The notes beneath the pieces are model-generated. The model was not told the DNA's origin. It ran no database searches and saw only the letters and a program-made list of their open reading frames with translations. DNA of 64,000 nucleotides. Source: Onchocerca volvulus. Its lineage: Eukaryota; Nematoda; Chromadorea; Rhabditida; Onchocercidae. How positions within the stretch are numbered: position 1 is the first letter of the stretch; every line of letters starts with the position of its first letter. The DNA is taken from NCBI GenBank assembly GCA_000499405.2, contig HG738138.1, positions 13,083,208-13,147,207 of the forward strand, given 5' to 3'. The position numbers and the translations under genes were made by a program. Shown here in pieces: positions 51,083 to 64,000 of this stretch.

Positions 51083-52541
51083 TCAAAAATGAATTACATC
51101 CTCGTGTGCAACATTTGGAATCGAAAGTTCAGCTATGGTTGAAAAATTGATTGCCACTGGTTCGTTTGGATCACCCGGTAGGCTTTTCAACATTTCCATG
51201 GCATCAAAAACTTGTCCTTTATACAGTAAGCAAATTGCTATGTTGTTGCAGAGCTAAAATTTTAAGGAAACAATATTTGAGAGAAAATAAGGGAAAAAAG
51301 TAAAGTTGCTGTTGCTTTATGTAAACATGATATTGACTAATCCGACATAATATCTATCAAAAGATCACGGATATATATGGTTCAAAAAGCAAATTACTGG
51401 AACTTATATCTAAGATTTGGAAAACAGGCTATCAGAATTTACGTAGAGCTAAACTCATTTCTCGTTTTTATTTCGTTTAATACAAATATATAGAAAAAGT
51501 AATCGAAATTACAGCACTTCGGAAGAAGAGAAAGAATTCAGATATTTCTGCAAGGTTTCATAAGCTTCGTTATAGTTGCCATAAAATATATATTTCAAAC
51601 ACCTAAAATATTCAGTTTTTGTCCCTCAAAATGTACCAATCATGATAAATTTCACAATGGAACTAAATTTAAGCTTTAAAAAGATTTAAGCAAAAAAAAA
51701 TTTAGATCAGCAAAAATTTCTGAACAAAACAACGATCGAGCAACATGCCTATGTAAGATTTGATCGTCATGGACTGATGTAATGATTTCATTTGAATAAT
51801 ACTCTAATTTTTTTGGATCACCGATAGCCACCGCCATTCTCATTAACATCAATTTCAGAGCTGTCTGTTGCTCAGAACTCAGTCCAACTGCTTTTGACAA
51901 ACGATTATACAGGATCATGGAGGTTGAATACTCCTGTAACAGTAAAAAATTTTTTGTAACAGCATTCGTCAGATTTGATGCATAATGATTAATTTATCCC
52001 TTTTTAATGAATCACCACCTATCGTCCTACAGTAATTTTTCAAAGAACTTATTTTTGGTTATTTCAAAAAGAAAAAAAAAGCTAAATACATACCTTTAAA
52101 AAATATAAACTACGTGCACGCATTTTTTGAACGGCTAACAAACGATCCTTCCATATTTCGAAAAAATGTTCGCTTCTGCTCACCGAATTATTTAGAACCT
52201 ATAAAGTCAAACTTGATTTAGATTTCCACAACTACTAATATCACCGCAAATAGATGAAAATTCGACAAAAAGTGTAACCTAGATGTTACTTTGTTAACAT
52301 CTTTCTCCAGTCTGTCAATTCTTACTAAAGTAGCCCATGGGTTAGAAGTGAAACGTAAAGCCTCGGCATGAATCAAGCGCATACTGAATAGCACCAAACT
52401 TCCTAAAACTAAACGAATTAAAAAAATAAAAAAAAAAAAAAAAAAAAGCCCAATTTCTTTGCAATGATCAGAAACAAATTTGGCGACGTCAGTAATTTCC
52501 AAAAATTCGAAAATCGTTTCATTCGTCCCACGTTTATTGCT

Positions 52542-52602
<61 letters not shown>

Positions 52603-53769
52603 AACAAATATCTTATGAATGCAAATAGGGCATTACGAAAATCTGGAACATTTTCGATACTTGAATGTATACCTTTGCAACTTTTTGAATAGAGACTGGG
52701 GTAATACTGATAGAACAGATCTGGTGCATCCAGTTCTTCAAAAGGTATCAACTCGTCATTTAATAATGTATACAGTTTTAAAGCCATAAGCAATTGAAAA
52801 CGGCATGCCCACACCTATGACGAGAATAAAATTAACAAACTCGGGAAAATTTATTTTATAAGTCATATTTTAGTACTTTACAGATTAAAGTTGATTGTGT
52901 ACCGACAAAAATCAATCACGCCCATACCATCAATTAAAGTGCTAATGATATCAAAATACAATCAAGCATACATTACGGCAAGATGTTGCAAAAAATTCAG
53001 CATCTATTTTCATGTAATAATATTCCAACAAGTAAACCTTCAAACTGTACTCTGTATTGTTCGAAGGCTGTCCGGCCATCCCGAACCCTTGATTAATTTC
53101 TGTTAACAATTCAGCAGTTAAATTTACGGCAGCTCGAAGATGTCCATCGGCCTACAAATTTTCATACAATTATCGTAAAAATATTTAAAGTCGACACCGC
53201 ACTAGAATGCCATGATGGTGATTGTACCTTCTTCCAGGACCATTATGGAATGTAAACCAGTGATATCCAGCATATCACTGTTTAAATCCTTCTGAACTTC
53301 TCTTTTAGCAAATATCTCCCACAAATTCATGAAAATATTTTTTGTTAAAAACATTTGTTATGAATTCTTTCCCAGCCAACTGACCTGAGAATTTTATCAC
53401 AAAATAAAGAAAAACCAACAATGAGAAGATGAACCCCATCCATATCTTTGGGAACTGACGGTCGAACGACAGTTTTATTCAACTTCTGCTCTAGCATATT
53501 GGCCATCAAATCAGGTAAAGTTACAGCTGCCCTGTAAAAAATAATAGACGGTTTCGAGACCCAAATGCCAGTATCTATAAACAAAACTTTGTAAAATCGC
53601 AAAAAAACGAAATGAAATCTGTGAAAATATGAATTCAAATATACTACAAGAATGCTTACTTCAAACCAGGCATAGTGTAGTAATCATCAAACTTTGCCAA
53701 TGAAAGCGCTTCTTTCAACCTATCCGAGTCGGGCCATTCCTGCATGCCGTTACCAGAAATCTTCTCCAT
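51083..53769 (-). CDS. TRAPPC12: TRAPP complex subunit 12 (TRAPPC12/TTC15-like)
   Basis: TRAPPC12 belongs to the metazoan TRAPPIII tethering complex, acting in ER-Golgi traffic and autophagy; its C-terminal half is built of TPR repeats. The visible exons run in the family order. 53769-53694 ends in the KFDDYYTMPGLK motif and about 53400-53530 gives AAVTLPDLMANMLEQKL. Near 53105-53150 is ADGHLRAAVNLTAELLTEIN. The exon at 52672-52814 has LIPFEELDAPDLFYQYYPSL, matching the diagnostic LDQPDLYYEYYPS region. Then come FSMRLIHAEALRF (52405-52290), EIWKDRLLAVQKMRA (about 52100-52200), STSMILYNRLSKAVGL (51935-51755), a TPR-like exon near 51510-51605 and the last exon, 51254-51083 (NNIAICLLYKGQVFDAMEML, stop TGA). 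The ATG at 53769 gives a much shorter N-terminus than in vertebrates, and an upstream open segment at 53781-53981 may add residues. Homopolymers interrupt an intron. Confidence 0.9.
52564..52601. repeat. Poly-T run of about 38 nt
   Basis: This is a long homopolymer in an intron of TRAPPC12. A second run (poly-A, 52429-52447) lies about 120 nt away. The length is prone to sequencing or assembly error. Confidence 0.9.
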
Positions 53770-54466
53770 CCCCTGTAAAGCTAGATTATGTCATCCATCG
53801 ATCTCTGTATCGAAGACCTTTCGCTCAAAAAACCCAAAAATCTGGAATAAGAAGTGATGTTCTGGTTGTTAAAGAACTTCCTAAAAATAAAATCACGCTC
53901 CGACCTATCATGTAAAGACACTGCAAATATCTTTCCTTCGTTCATGCAATCGTTTATTGAAAACCACGGAGTTAAGGACAATTAGAGAATCTAAAAAAGA
54001 AAATATCCATAAAAATTTCTGGAATGTGATAAAAAAAATTCATTAGGACACACAATTCAAAAAAGGGCATCAAAAATACACAGCTGCCATAAAACGACAC
54101 TTTTGGTTCAAAAACACTTTGCCTCTTCTGAAAATTTATTAGTTATCATGATTCAGAGCTAAGCATCATATTCATCGACTTGAAGAATACTGCTACAACA
54201 AAAAAATATGCAAATAAAAGATAAACAGCATATAAACGGCCCGTAAACAAAAATAGGGAGACCAATGACTTCAAAATTTAAACGTAGTCTAAAGATATCA
54301 CTCAGATAGATTTTTAGATCTGTGGATAGGCACTAATGCAAAAGTCACGTCAGGTGTAATTCTTCGTACATGATTAAAAATAATAGAAAAAAAAAAAATG
54401 AAAACAATACAACCATAACAGCAAGTAGAGATCAATACTAACAAAAATTTTGAATAAAATATAAAA
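53770..54466. other. Spacer between API5 and TRAPPC12
   Basis: The 0.7-kb stretch separates the API5 stop from the first supported TRAPPC12 ATG on the same strand. It contains a 66-codon minus-strand ORF (53781-53981) that could be an upstream TRAPPC12 exon but whose possible donor does not fit in phase. Confidence 0.4.
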
Positions 54467-57400
54467 TTAGCGCCGACTGAAGAGCCCTCCCGCACTATTC
54501 TTCCTGCCACCTCGACTCAGCATGCCTGAAAAATATTTCTTTAAGCCAAATCCCTATGAAATCTCTTTTCTTCTTTAGAGATTTTTGTGTATATTTCATT
54601 TATCCTTCCAAATTTCCTCGAATGCCGTAAATTAACCTATAAAATTCTTACATTAAACATCGCTGCTAATTTCTTCTAGGGAATGGATCTTCGATTAAAA
54701 TTAAGTTAGTTGGTGAAACATGCTGAAATGACTTGATCAATAATTTTGATAACAGAAAGAACAATGAAAGGAAAATAAGTACTACGTATACATGAGACTT
54801 GTACTGTACTACAAAATGAAACGTTTTGAAATTTCAATTTAAAATAAGCTTGAAACACTCACCGCTATATTTTCCGCCAGGAGGTACATAGAAATGAGGA
54901 AGAGGTCTTTTCCGTTTCTGCTCCACTTTAACTTCCGATTCATGATCCCGTTTTCTGGAAGAAGTCCTTAAAGCTCACGGACTTCAAAACAAAACTGTTT
55001 TAAAAAACTAGTGCATCCAATTGAAAATTACCTGTTTTCCGCCTTCCAGCTTGGTGTTATGACAAAAGCAAAGGAAGGAGATTTATGAGCAAGCATTTTT
55101 GTCAGATGAAGAGTATTTTCTGCCATTTTTAGAGAATTTTGTTGGAATGAAAGCTGATTCTTGTCTCGTTTGGAGGGTTCCAATTTACGCATCTTCTGCA
55201 GTTCAGAATTGGCGGAAATGATATAGTGTTGCAATAATCGTCCCAAGTAAATGATTCTGGAAAATTCTGCGATAAATGCAGTGTATAATATTGAAAAGGA
55301 TAAGTGCGCTCAAACTTGATTTTTTGACATGTAATATGTTTTAGATTTTCATATGTAATCGCAGATGATATCAATCAAATATACATTCAATCAAATATAT
55401 AGTACAATGGTATAACCAACTGCAAATTACAGTAAGTTATAGCTTTTCACTACACAATCAACATAGTGCATATACCTCCTTGTTTTGACTGACGATATAT
55501 AAGCTTTCCCTCCAACATGATAGTCATTTATTCTAGATTTCTTGAGAAAGTGAATATTTATCAGAAACTAGATGATATCAAAATCAGAAAGAAAACCTTT
55601 TCCGCCAATTTGCTGAATCCTTGCTATGTTCCAGTGCGAAATCAAAAGCTGTTTTATCTGTTCTACAGAATGATACAAAAGCTAAAGAAGTTGTTTCCAA
55701 TTCGCTGAGACGTAATTCTTGCTCCAAAGATGAGTTCACATCTCCAACATCTGCATTGGAACATTCGGACGGCAGTGGCGGAATAAGCTTCTAGAATCGA
55801 AAACATTTAATCCTATTCAAAATCAAGGGTTTTCATCAAGGACTTGTAAAAACTAATTTTTTATGCTGATCAGACAAGACGGTGATCCTAACAACGCTGA
55901 TCCTAGATTATTGAGACTTAATTTTTATTAACTTAATTACAATTGAAATAATAACGGTAATTTGATAAATAAAGCATAAACTTAACACTAACCGAAAAAT
56001 AATCTGACAGAATTATTAAATCACTACGTTCTAATGACTTTGAGAATGGGGCAAGCTCAACCAGAGCTCGCAAAAATCTAATACGTAAAGCTGCGTCTAC
56101 TTCTTCAAGAACTGGAATACCTTTCGATATCATAAAATTCACGAGTTCAGTACTTCGACAATTCATCTAGAATAGAGTTTATTACATTTCCAATGAGTTT
56201 TGCAACTTTTTTGCAAGATGTAAACATCAAAACATAAACAAAAGAATTTCTCTATTTATATTATTACAGAACGGACCGAAAGAAGTAATCGCGCTCGCTC
56301 AACGAAATACAGTATCTGATCAAAGCGTTGAGGATCGTTAGCCTGTAAGTTGAAAATTAATTTTATCCCCGAGAATGACTATAACAAATTCATGACAAAG
56401 TATGATCAGTGATTATTTCAATACAGAGGCATTTACAGAATATTTCGAGGTTCTTTTCATTACTCAACAACAAAAAATTGTCAACCTCATTGTATAGTCT
56501 TCAAAAAATAGTAACTTATGGAGCTGAAAGTTGAAATCTTCTAACTGAAAGTCTTAAAAATAATTTTTTAAAAAAATACGGGGAATGGTTCATCAATTTG
56601 CATTTGGTCCACAACGATCTTGTACAGTATCATGCGTCCTTTCGCCGTTCGGAAAAACTCCAACGAACGCATAAAATTAAAAATTAAATCGAATTCCACA
56701 GCTGTGATATCTTTAAGCACCTGTAACAATTAAAGATGAAGTTTTAGTTTAACGCAGAAATGATCTTTCACACCACAGCAGATATATTCGATAACAGGAA
56801 AAAAATATGACTACCTCTCGGATGTGATGTTCGATGGATAGCATCAAGTCCTCGTTCATCAAATGAATCGGAATGTCGCGTACATGTAACTGAATGAATT
56901 TCAATAAGCGCAAACGTACCGATTCCTCTTCCGACTTCACAACATTAACAAATATCGCAGAAAGTACATCTGCGTATGAGTATCATTCATTAAAACTCCT
57001 ACGAATATTCTGAAGAAAAAATGGAGAATTCCGGGTAGTACAAAAAAATTATTCTGATCCAAACAATTCTTATCAATGTATGCCATAAACGTTCTGTACT
57101 TATCAAGCATTAACCCTTCGGATGAGACTTCAAGAACTGAACGAGAACGTTTGTAAGCATAGCTATTTCTTGCAGTTCGTCCGTTTGCTGCAGCATCTGC
57201 GACAATACATCCGCAATTTTATCGACAAGTTCACCAGATTTGACTAGATGTGGTACTTCACGAATTACTGCCTTCCGAATCTGCAAACGCACTCGAATCT
57301 TTTCTTTCAATTATATTGAAAGAAAAGACGGATACAGAAAAGTATAAACAGAATTAAATATCAAGATGCATTAAACGAATGACGCAACAAAAGGGATACA

Positions 57401-57881
57401 TCAGGATCTCGATCTTCCAACAATGAAACAAGTGAATAAAATGCCACATTTCGTAGATCAGTGAAATCCTGCCAATATCGAATGATCATATGAGCACACA
57501 GTTTCTTCACCTTTCCATCATTCCCTTTGGTGCCCGCAATGAAAACTTTGTAATCTTCAGCATCCTGTAACTTCGTGCACTTCTATTTTCTTTCTGTTAC
57601 CAAAAGATACTAAACTCAGATTTATCACGTTGCTATTATCAAAGCAGCATTTGCATTCCAAAGAAATAGTTTAGGTTCATCAAATAAACTATGCAGTCTC
57701 AATGCCTAGCAGTAACAAACCTCAAGGTTATAATAAAAGTTTGTCTGCCTGTATAATTTTACTAAGTGAATTCATAATTATCTTGAATATATGGGTAATG
57801 AAAAAGCTAATGAACCTTAATTTTAGCCTTGTCTAGACGTTCGCAAGCATCATAAACATCATCAATTGTTGTACTGCTCAT
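54467..57881 (-). CDS. API5: Apoptosis inhibitor 5 (API5/AAC-11) homologue
   Basis: API5 is a conserved nuclear helical-repeat (HEAT/ARM-like) protein with anti-apoptotic activity, ending in a basic and glycine-rich nuclear tail. The start exon encodes MSSTTIDDVYDACERLDKAK at 57881, followed at 57370-57570 by EDYKVFIAGTKGNDGKVKKL and SLLEDRDPDVSLLLR, equivalent to the first helical repeats. Then come IRKAVIREVPHLVKSGELVD and LKSHPKG (57310-57110), RLRLLKFIQLHVRDIPIHL (56940-56815) and FDLIFNFMRSLEFFRTAKGR (about 56720-56600). MISKGIPVLEEVDAALRIRF lies at 56166-55990. The leucine-zipper-like region follows at 55250-55035 (LGRLLQHYIISANSELQKM). The C-terminus has KRKRPLPHFYVPPGGKYSG and MLSRGGRKNSAGGLFSRR before TAA at 54467. 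The order and the PPGGKYS motif match the family. The introns are short. TRAPPC12 lies 0.7 kb downstream on the same strand. Confidence 0.93.
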
Positions 57882-60664
57882 CTTTCAAATCTTCTTTTCA
57901 CAAAAAACTGTACCAACAACAGCAAAAAGTTTGCCTGAAAATCAGTGAAAGCTGCTACCTTTTAACATGGGATAGGTCATAAAAGGATAGATAACCAATG
58001 TTAAAAAAGAGAAGAAATTGAAGTGATACTAAAAATGCACATATAAAAAAAATTATACTTGCAATGTAAAAGTAAGAATGAATATATAAATATAAAAATG
58101 CGCAAGCATAAAGAGCTGCATTCAAAGATGTTTAGTTGAGTATGACAAGATAATGTGTGTATTAATACCATGGTTTCAAGCTTAGGAGCAAGTACTCATG
58201 TTATCAATAAGCTCAACTATTTGAGAGACTGGTAGATTTGGAGATCTAAATGTTAATACAGTAACGAAGACACAGAAAGAGATGTGTAGTGGAAGAATGG
58301 TATCAACTCAATCAGAACACTGTAACACTAGAATAAGATGCCACAAAAAGTATGGTAGCGAATTCACACAGATTTCAAAGATGGAAAACAGAAGGACGTC
58401 ACATGGGATAAGATGAAATTCACGATGATCACGCATTCAAATGACGTAGATGTTGAGGAATTTATCAACAACATGTAGATTAATTGAACATAATGCTTCA
58501 CAGTGACTGATGTCTAAAAAAATCTGACGATTCTTGCAGCTATTCCATATACATATTAGATCCCTTTGAAAAATAGTATTTTGGGTAATGATTTGCAATT
58601 GCAGGGACGAATCAATTAAATCTATAATAAAACAGTTATTTAAATTAGCTTCCACCTGCTATCAGTTGTTATTTCGGGACGGATGTGATAGAAGTCAAAC
58701 AAGTATCCCAAGCTGAAAAGAGATAAAGAATAGAACTATATGGAGGCAGCGAAGAAGGATAGCTTTAAATAGAGATAAGGAATTAGATAAAAGGTTTCAT
58801 TGAAGATAACACTTGTTGCATGTGTAGCTTCTGTCTGCTGCTCATCTACAGTATCTGGAACTGATGATGCCTACAGCTTCTGATGAAATCTCTGCGTAGT
58901 AATAGTCTGGAACTAGCTAGGTATACCAGCAAACAAATACTACCGATGATGGTAACTAGCCAATATGACCACCACTTCTATAGTAATTATAATTCAGGTC
59001 AAAAGATCTCTAACCATCGGATTCCAAACAGATGGATAAAACACAAATGTGCCACCATCCACGCAACACCCTTTCTGTCCTTGACCTGTAGCTAATCGTA
59101 CTTGGCAACAGTAATTTTGACTGGTTGCTTGGATCGAGATGCGATACCTGGATGTACTCAATAAATTGGGACGTGTTATTTCTGGGTCGTAATATTGTTT
59201 ACGATTTCAGTTTTCATGCGCGTTGTGGGAGTTGATATTAATTTCTCCGTGTTCTTTTCCGTTTTTCACAGCCATCCTTGCCCGTTCATTTGTTTACACG
59301 GAAATCAATAGTGACACTGCATTACGCAATCAAGCACTCACTGGACGACAATTCTGTAATTGGCAGTAGATTTCTGTGAAAGAATATGATCATCTTTCAG
59401 AAGTTAATGAAAATGCGATAGTCCTTATAGTTATGTGTGGCTCTTTCTTTAAGCAAGATGTTTTCAAATTTTACTTAATACTCTCGAAATCATCCAAAGA
59501 TCAAGTTCAAGATAGTGAAATGTTGGAATGCAAATATTAGGTTCAATAGCCAAATAAATTTGTAAAATGCTGAATGGAATGTATAGATGATATCATATTC
59601 CATCTCTCAATGTTTGGAAAAGTTTCAGATTAACAATTGAGGTTGAAGTATTTTGCGGTAATGGAGAAATCTAATGAATCGATTCATTATTATTCAGTAT
59701 TTCCAGGTACCAGCTTATTGGTTTTGTTGTTGCAATCTTTCAACTACAATGAATGTTTTGGAATTATTTGGATTCGATTTCAGTACCACGCTTACCGAAA
59801 CTCAAAAACTTACTAAAGGTTCTGCTATATTTATCATAAGCACGACGCACATATTCCTTTGTTCATTTACTTTTTTATGTATTTATTCATTTATTTAAAT
59901 AACATGCAAGATCATGAACATTTTCAGTTCGACGCATACTTTTCTTCCCATAAACTTGTACTTTTAGTTCTCACACACATATATATATATATATATTTTA
60001 AAAAAAAAGCCTCCCCGGCCGTATTACATTATTACATATATATACTTATTTATTTGTTTATTTATTTATTTATTTATTTACCTATTTATCTATTTATTTT
60101 TATTTATTTATTTACTTTTTTGTCTATTTATTTTTTCAATATTTATTTATTTATTTATTTATTATTTGATAAAATTTTGTGGATGGAAGTCGATATAATT
60201 TCAAATATATTGCCTCATTTTACTTTTCACTTCTAATCTTTTATATTTCGAACATTTTAAAAAATTTATTAATAACCATACGATAGCCCAAAATTTTGGT
60301 TATTAAGCTTTATCATGATGAATTTATTAAAACCCAAAAAAATAATAACAAAGAGATAAACGCTTCCGTTATATCTTGTTCACGTGGTTTCTTACATAAT
60401 TCTAATGATTCACTTGCTATACGTTACATCTTTCACTTTGCGTATGAGAAAATTGTTGTTTACAGTTTTCTTAAACATGAGTTGAAACACTTCATTTTAA
60501 ACTGTAATCTTTCTTAGTCAACGGGTGCTTATTGATGGTTGCAAATTCACCGATTTTTACACGATAACGGTGATTGTTGTTTGGAATATTCAATTATAAT
60601 AAGCTGCTAAGAAATTTTTAATATTTTATTTCTATCAACTTTTTTTTCCTGTAAATTTCTTCAG
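57882..60664. other. Interval between divergent API5 and RUFY-type genes
   Basis: It is AT-rich and mostly featureless to 59650. Two plus-strand segments may be 5' exons of the RUFY-type gene: 59662-59706 (MEKSNESIHYYSVFP, donor GTACCA) and 59783-59817 (PRLPKLKNLLK), which join each other in phase, although a further exon would be needed to reach 60665. Microsatellites at 59978-60170 are listed separately. Confidence 0.4.
59978..60170. repeat. (TA)n and (TTTA)n microsatellites
   Basis: A TA run at about 59978-59996 is followed from about 60033 by a long, slightly interrupted TTTA tract to about 60165. The Tyr/Leu/Ile-only reading frame across it is an artefact of the repeat. Confidence 0.95.
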
Positions 60665-63600
60665 ATTATGAGCGGTCCAATTTGCTGTTTATCACTAGAT
60701 TGGTTTTACGCGTATTTCTGGATGAAAGTATGCGTTCCAGACATCGTATTATCGATATCGAAATACGTTCACTTACTGATCTTTTCGTCATACTTGAGAA
60801 AATCTTGTGGCACGGGTTTAGAAGTTCAGGTTGCAAGATTTTTTATGTAAAAGTTTCTTTGGAATATATTACTGAAGTGATTTATAACACTTGATTCAAA
60901 TGATAAGCCAAACTATTCAGTATCTAAATGATAGTAAGTATCGATCATTCTAGAAATTTATTTGAGTAATATCGAGACTCGGGGATTGACAGAAGATCTT
61001 TTTTAGGTGATCTTTTATACTGTTGTCACTGATGATTTGATGTTTGAAACAATAAGTACTATTAGAATTTTTGCGCTTTGATAAATCCGTGCAAGACAAT
61101 TTTTTATAGTCCAAAAGACGATGATAGCACTGCGTACTCCAGATTCCGAATTATGGAGTTGCCTTGGTAAAGTTGCAAATATAAATACAGATATGAATGA
61201 GAGTTATCAATGCATTGATCGTCTTGATAAGATCACGTATGTTGTTTTCTCTAGAAATCGAATCAGTTTTGTGAAAAATTGGGGTAAACATTCATTCATA
61301 CTTGGTACGCTTTAGTTTGCACAGTATCGGAAATCGGTTTGCAGAACTCCTCTGCTTCGCATTCGAGCTTTTCTGAGATTAGCTGTTATGCAGAAGAAAC
61401 TTGGCAATTATTTCGAAACTTTGATCACTTCAAGCCATATCAGGTTTGGAAATTTGTTGGTTCTTTCATACAGAAATGTTTCTGTGTGTTTTTAAAACTA
61501 GGAAATGAATTTAAAAATTAGCTGCAATATTCCATTCATTCTGTAGACATGTTCGAGAAAGTGAGTTTATTTAATTAATTTTAAAACAGATGACGAAAGT
61601 TCGTAATGATATTGGGGTCCTGATTTGTGCTTTATATTTAGATTAAGAATGAATGTATGAGATTCATTTCGTATAAAATATTGATAGTTTGCTCGTATAA
61701 GGTATATGGATTAGCAGAATATGATATTTCATAAGATGTTTTCCGGGACTTCTACGAGCCGTGGGCATTAATTCGACATGATGAATGTATTGGTTTATCC
61801 GGAGCACTGATGGCACTTTCGGTTCTTGATTGCAATTTGGTCCTCGATCAGACAGAGCTGGAAAAGCAACCGGTGTAAGTTTCGAGTTTCTGTAATGCAT
61901 AGTTTTGTTTTCTTTGTTCTCCAGTTGTTTGACGTTCGAATGTTTTGTTTTGTTTTTTTTTTTTTTTTTTTCTTTAATGATAATTTTCACACCACTGTCC
62001 TATTGTTGAACTAAGAAATATCTTTATTAAAGAACTGTTGAACTAGCGGCTTATGTACATTTACCAAACATATCGAATCATACTAATAGTGAAAAGGAAT
62101 CCGATTTGGTCAATACAAGGTCACTGGAACTTGCTCTTGATCAAAAAAATTATTTGGAACAACGAAATTGTTATTTGGAGTAAGCTTTTTATAAATTTGC
62201 CCTCCTATGCAACAAGATTAATTTTATCAAACCTTTTCAGATATATTGGTTTTAATAAAATTGTTGAATATTAGAATTATACGTTAATTGTTGGAAGCTG
62301 ATAGCTCTTTAAGCATGTTAAAATCTTTGAAAAAAAAACACCATTTCCATAATTCATTTTTTATCTCATAATTTGGTTTAACACTAGATCCAAAATGGTC
62401 GAGTTGAAGACAAAAATGGAAGAAATCAGTTTGTCTGCTCTCAATAATGTTAGTATAATATATTTTATAATTTTTGAAAGTATAATACCTTTGATTTATT
62501 TTCAGAATGAATGCGAATTTCTGTGTATACCTTAATTTTTAAGAATGAATAAAGATTTTGTACCTTGTAATATATACGTAATAAAGATTTCGGATCTTAT
62601 AGTACATATGTAATATATATGAAGTATTCAAAGTAATTTTTCTAGTTATCTGGTGCTACAACAGAAGATGTGTCGATGGTGACCAATGAGCATATTGCTA
62701 CAGTGGAAGCATTGGAAAAGGAAAAGTCTGTCTTATTATCTGTCTGTTTTAAGATATTTATTCAATTTCAAACAAAAAACAATTCCTCTCCGATGTTAAT
62801 TGCATTTCAGAACAGAACTAGCTCAGTTAGCATCCGAAAAAGAAGATTCCATACGAATTTTACGACAACAACTAGCGGATACGAAAAAAGTGAATGTTGA
62901 TTTGTATGAGAAAATTCGTGTTGTAGAAGGGAAATATCGACAGCTGGAAAAAGATATGATGAGTGCTAATAAGCGATATAACCATGTGAGTTTTTTTTTT
63001 CTTTTTTTTTTTTTTTTTTTCGATAAAATTGGTGTGGAATCATCGAGATACCGTTTATTTGTGGTTGTAATTAAAAACGAAATATTGAATTTGATGATAA
63101 ATGAAACCAGTTTGTTGAGGAGAGAGAACAGCAACAACAAGTCATCAATGTATTGAACGAAAGAAATTCTATGCGTGAAATGGATTTGGAACATGAAACT
63201 GGGACTTCAGAAATGTTGAAAAAGGAATTAGCCGACAAAACTGATGAATACATGCAAACATTGAATGTGTTGGAAAAGAAACAGGTGGAAAGGCTTAAAT
63301 TTCTTAAGTCTCAATTTTTAATTTCTAATTAAAAAAGTCATCATAGATATTTTTTATGTGAAATGAAAACATTGGACGTAATTTGTACGTGTTTAGCAAG
63401 AACTGGCTGTTGCGAATGACCGGCTTGGAAAATTACAGCGTCAGAGTTCTGAGTTGAATGAAAAGCTGAAACAGTTGCCTGTAATAAAACAGGTTCGTTT
63501 TATTCTTTATTTATAATAATGAATACTACATAAATGTCGATTTAGAAGTTATGCTGGGCGCATGGTTGATTTATCGGTTTGCCATTTTGACCGTCACTTC

Positions 63601-64000
63601 CGATGATGAAGTTCAACACATGAATGTTGTGCTCCAAGAACTGGCAAAAACTATCGCGCCCCCATGAAATACGGAAGAATCGATAATTTGTTCTGTATAT
63701 TCTTTCACGCACCTGCTATTTGTCATATTCATCGATTCTTGGTTTCATTAACATTATCATCCTTTCTGTTTGCAAATAGAGCTAGTGTTTTCTAATTTTA
63801 ATTATTTTTCAGGAACTCGAAGAATTGACTGCTAGTTATAAATATAAAAGTGAGAAACTGGAGGAATGTGAAAAAGCTTTAGAAGAACTTGGTGGACATC
63901 TTTCGGAGTATGTCATTAGTCCATCTACATAGAATTTAGCGCTGATAGTGCCGATTGTGCGATTTTGCCCACCATCTCTGATGGCCTGCAAGAAATATAT
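60665..64000 (+). CDS. RUFY-type RUN domain and coiled-coil protein, 3'-truncated by window
   Basis: RUFY proteins bind small GTPases through a RUN domain and PI3P-rich endosomes through a C-terminal FYVE finger. The exon at 60665-60829 gives ERSNLLFITRLVLRVFLDES and DLFVILEKILWHGFR, the RUN start. The exon from 61111 contains LRTPDSELWSCLGKV. At 61333-61440 is RAFLRLAVMQKKLGNYFETL, matching the RGRAWLYLALMQKKL block of RUFY1/2. At 61745-61875 is DFYEPWALIRHDE, then GALMALSVLDCNLVL, matching the FYEPEAL region. Then 62041-62180 gives LELALDQKNYLEQRNCYLE, as in the RUFY DQKNY motif. Coiled-coil exons follow at 62391-62450, 62646-62730, 62815-62985 (KEDSIRILRQQLADTKKV), 63110-63285, 63397-63492 and 63813-63907. 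The FYVE domain should lie beyond the right edge. The junction into the FYEP exon is not resolved. The start codon is upstream, perhaps at 59662. Confidence 0.88.

Noticed and set aside
59859..60236. 125-codon plus-strand ORF rich in Tyr, Ile, Leu and Phe
   Set aside because: It is produced by the TA and TTTA microsatellites.
60668..60850. ORF beginning MSGPICCLSLDW
   Set aside because: It is out of frame with the RUN-domain reading (ERSNLLFITRL...) on the same exon, which matches RUFY proteins.
1..64000. tRNA, rRNA, CRISPR arrays, bacterial operons or riboswitches
   Set aside because: I saw no cloverleaf, no conserved rRNA stretch and no direct-repeat/spacer array; the sequence is nematode-like nuclear DNA.

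Overview
The window reads as nuclear DNA of a nematode, most likely a spirurid/filarial-type (clade III) worm. It is strongly AT-rich, genes are split into many exons of about 50-300 nt, splice acceptors are mostly of the TTTTCAG/TTTGCAG type, and the gene set includes an innexin and a nematode-type troponin I. No bacterial, rRNA or tRNA gene was recognised. Most genes were rebuilt by hand from exons joined in consistent reading phase.

Layout. (1) 352-8710, minus: a long coiled-coil protein of the FAM184 family. (2) 8711-14585: gene-poor. (3) 14586-15485, plus: a complete three-exon, 76-residue neuropeptide-like precursor with a signal peptide and one dibasic-flanked peptide. (4) 16507-21062, minus: a multi-exon DM13-domain protein with a recognisable C-terminal half and an unrecognised N-terminal half. 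(5) 23101-25085, minus: a complete eight-exon troponin I. (6) 25086-29572: mostly empty, with a near-perfect foldback and one orphan exon. (7) 29573-36077, plus: a plasma-membrane-type syntaxin whose 4.4-kb third visible intron carries a decayed Helitron cluster with a helicase pseudogene. (8) 36989-40426, minus: a bHLH-PAS factor of the ARNT/BMAL-CYCLE class. (9) 40427-44074: gene-poor, with a repeat-like island. (10) 44075-47416, plus: a complete eight-exon innexin with a decayed copy of part of exon 7 in its sixth intron. (11) 48140-49379, minus: an unidentified small gene. (12) 51083-53769, minus: TRAPPC12. (13) 54467-57881, minus: API5. (14) 60665 to the window end, plus: a RUFY-type RUN-domain protein cut off by the edge.

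Functional themes. Several genes touch membrane traffic (syntaxin, TRAPPC12, RUFY), muscle (troponin I) or cell signalling (innexin, neuropeptide precursor), but nothing suggests one shared pathway. API5 and TRAPPC12 lie head to tail on the minus strand about 0.7 kb apart and might be an operon. The most notable items are the unannotated peptide precursor, the Helitron cluster with facing 5' ends and 3'-end/5'-end junctions inside the syntaxin intron, the duplicated splice acceptor in the bHLH-PAS gene, the exon relic in the innexin gene, and the foldback at 26689-26807.
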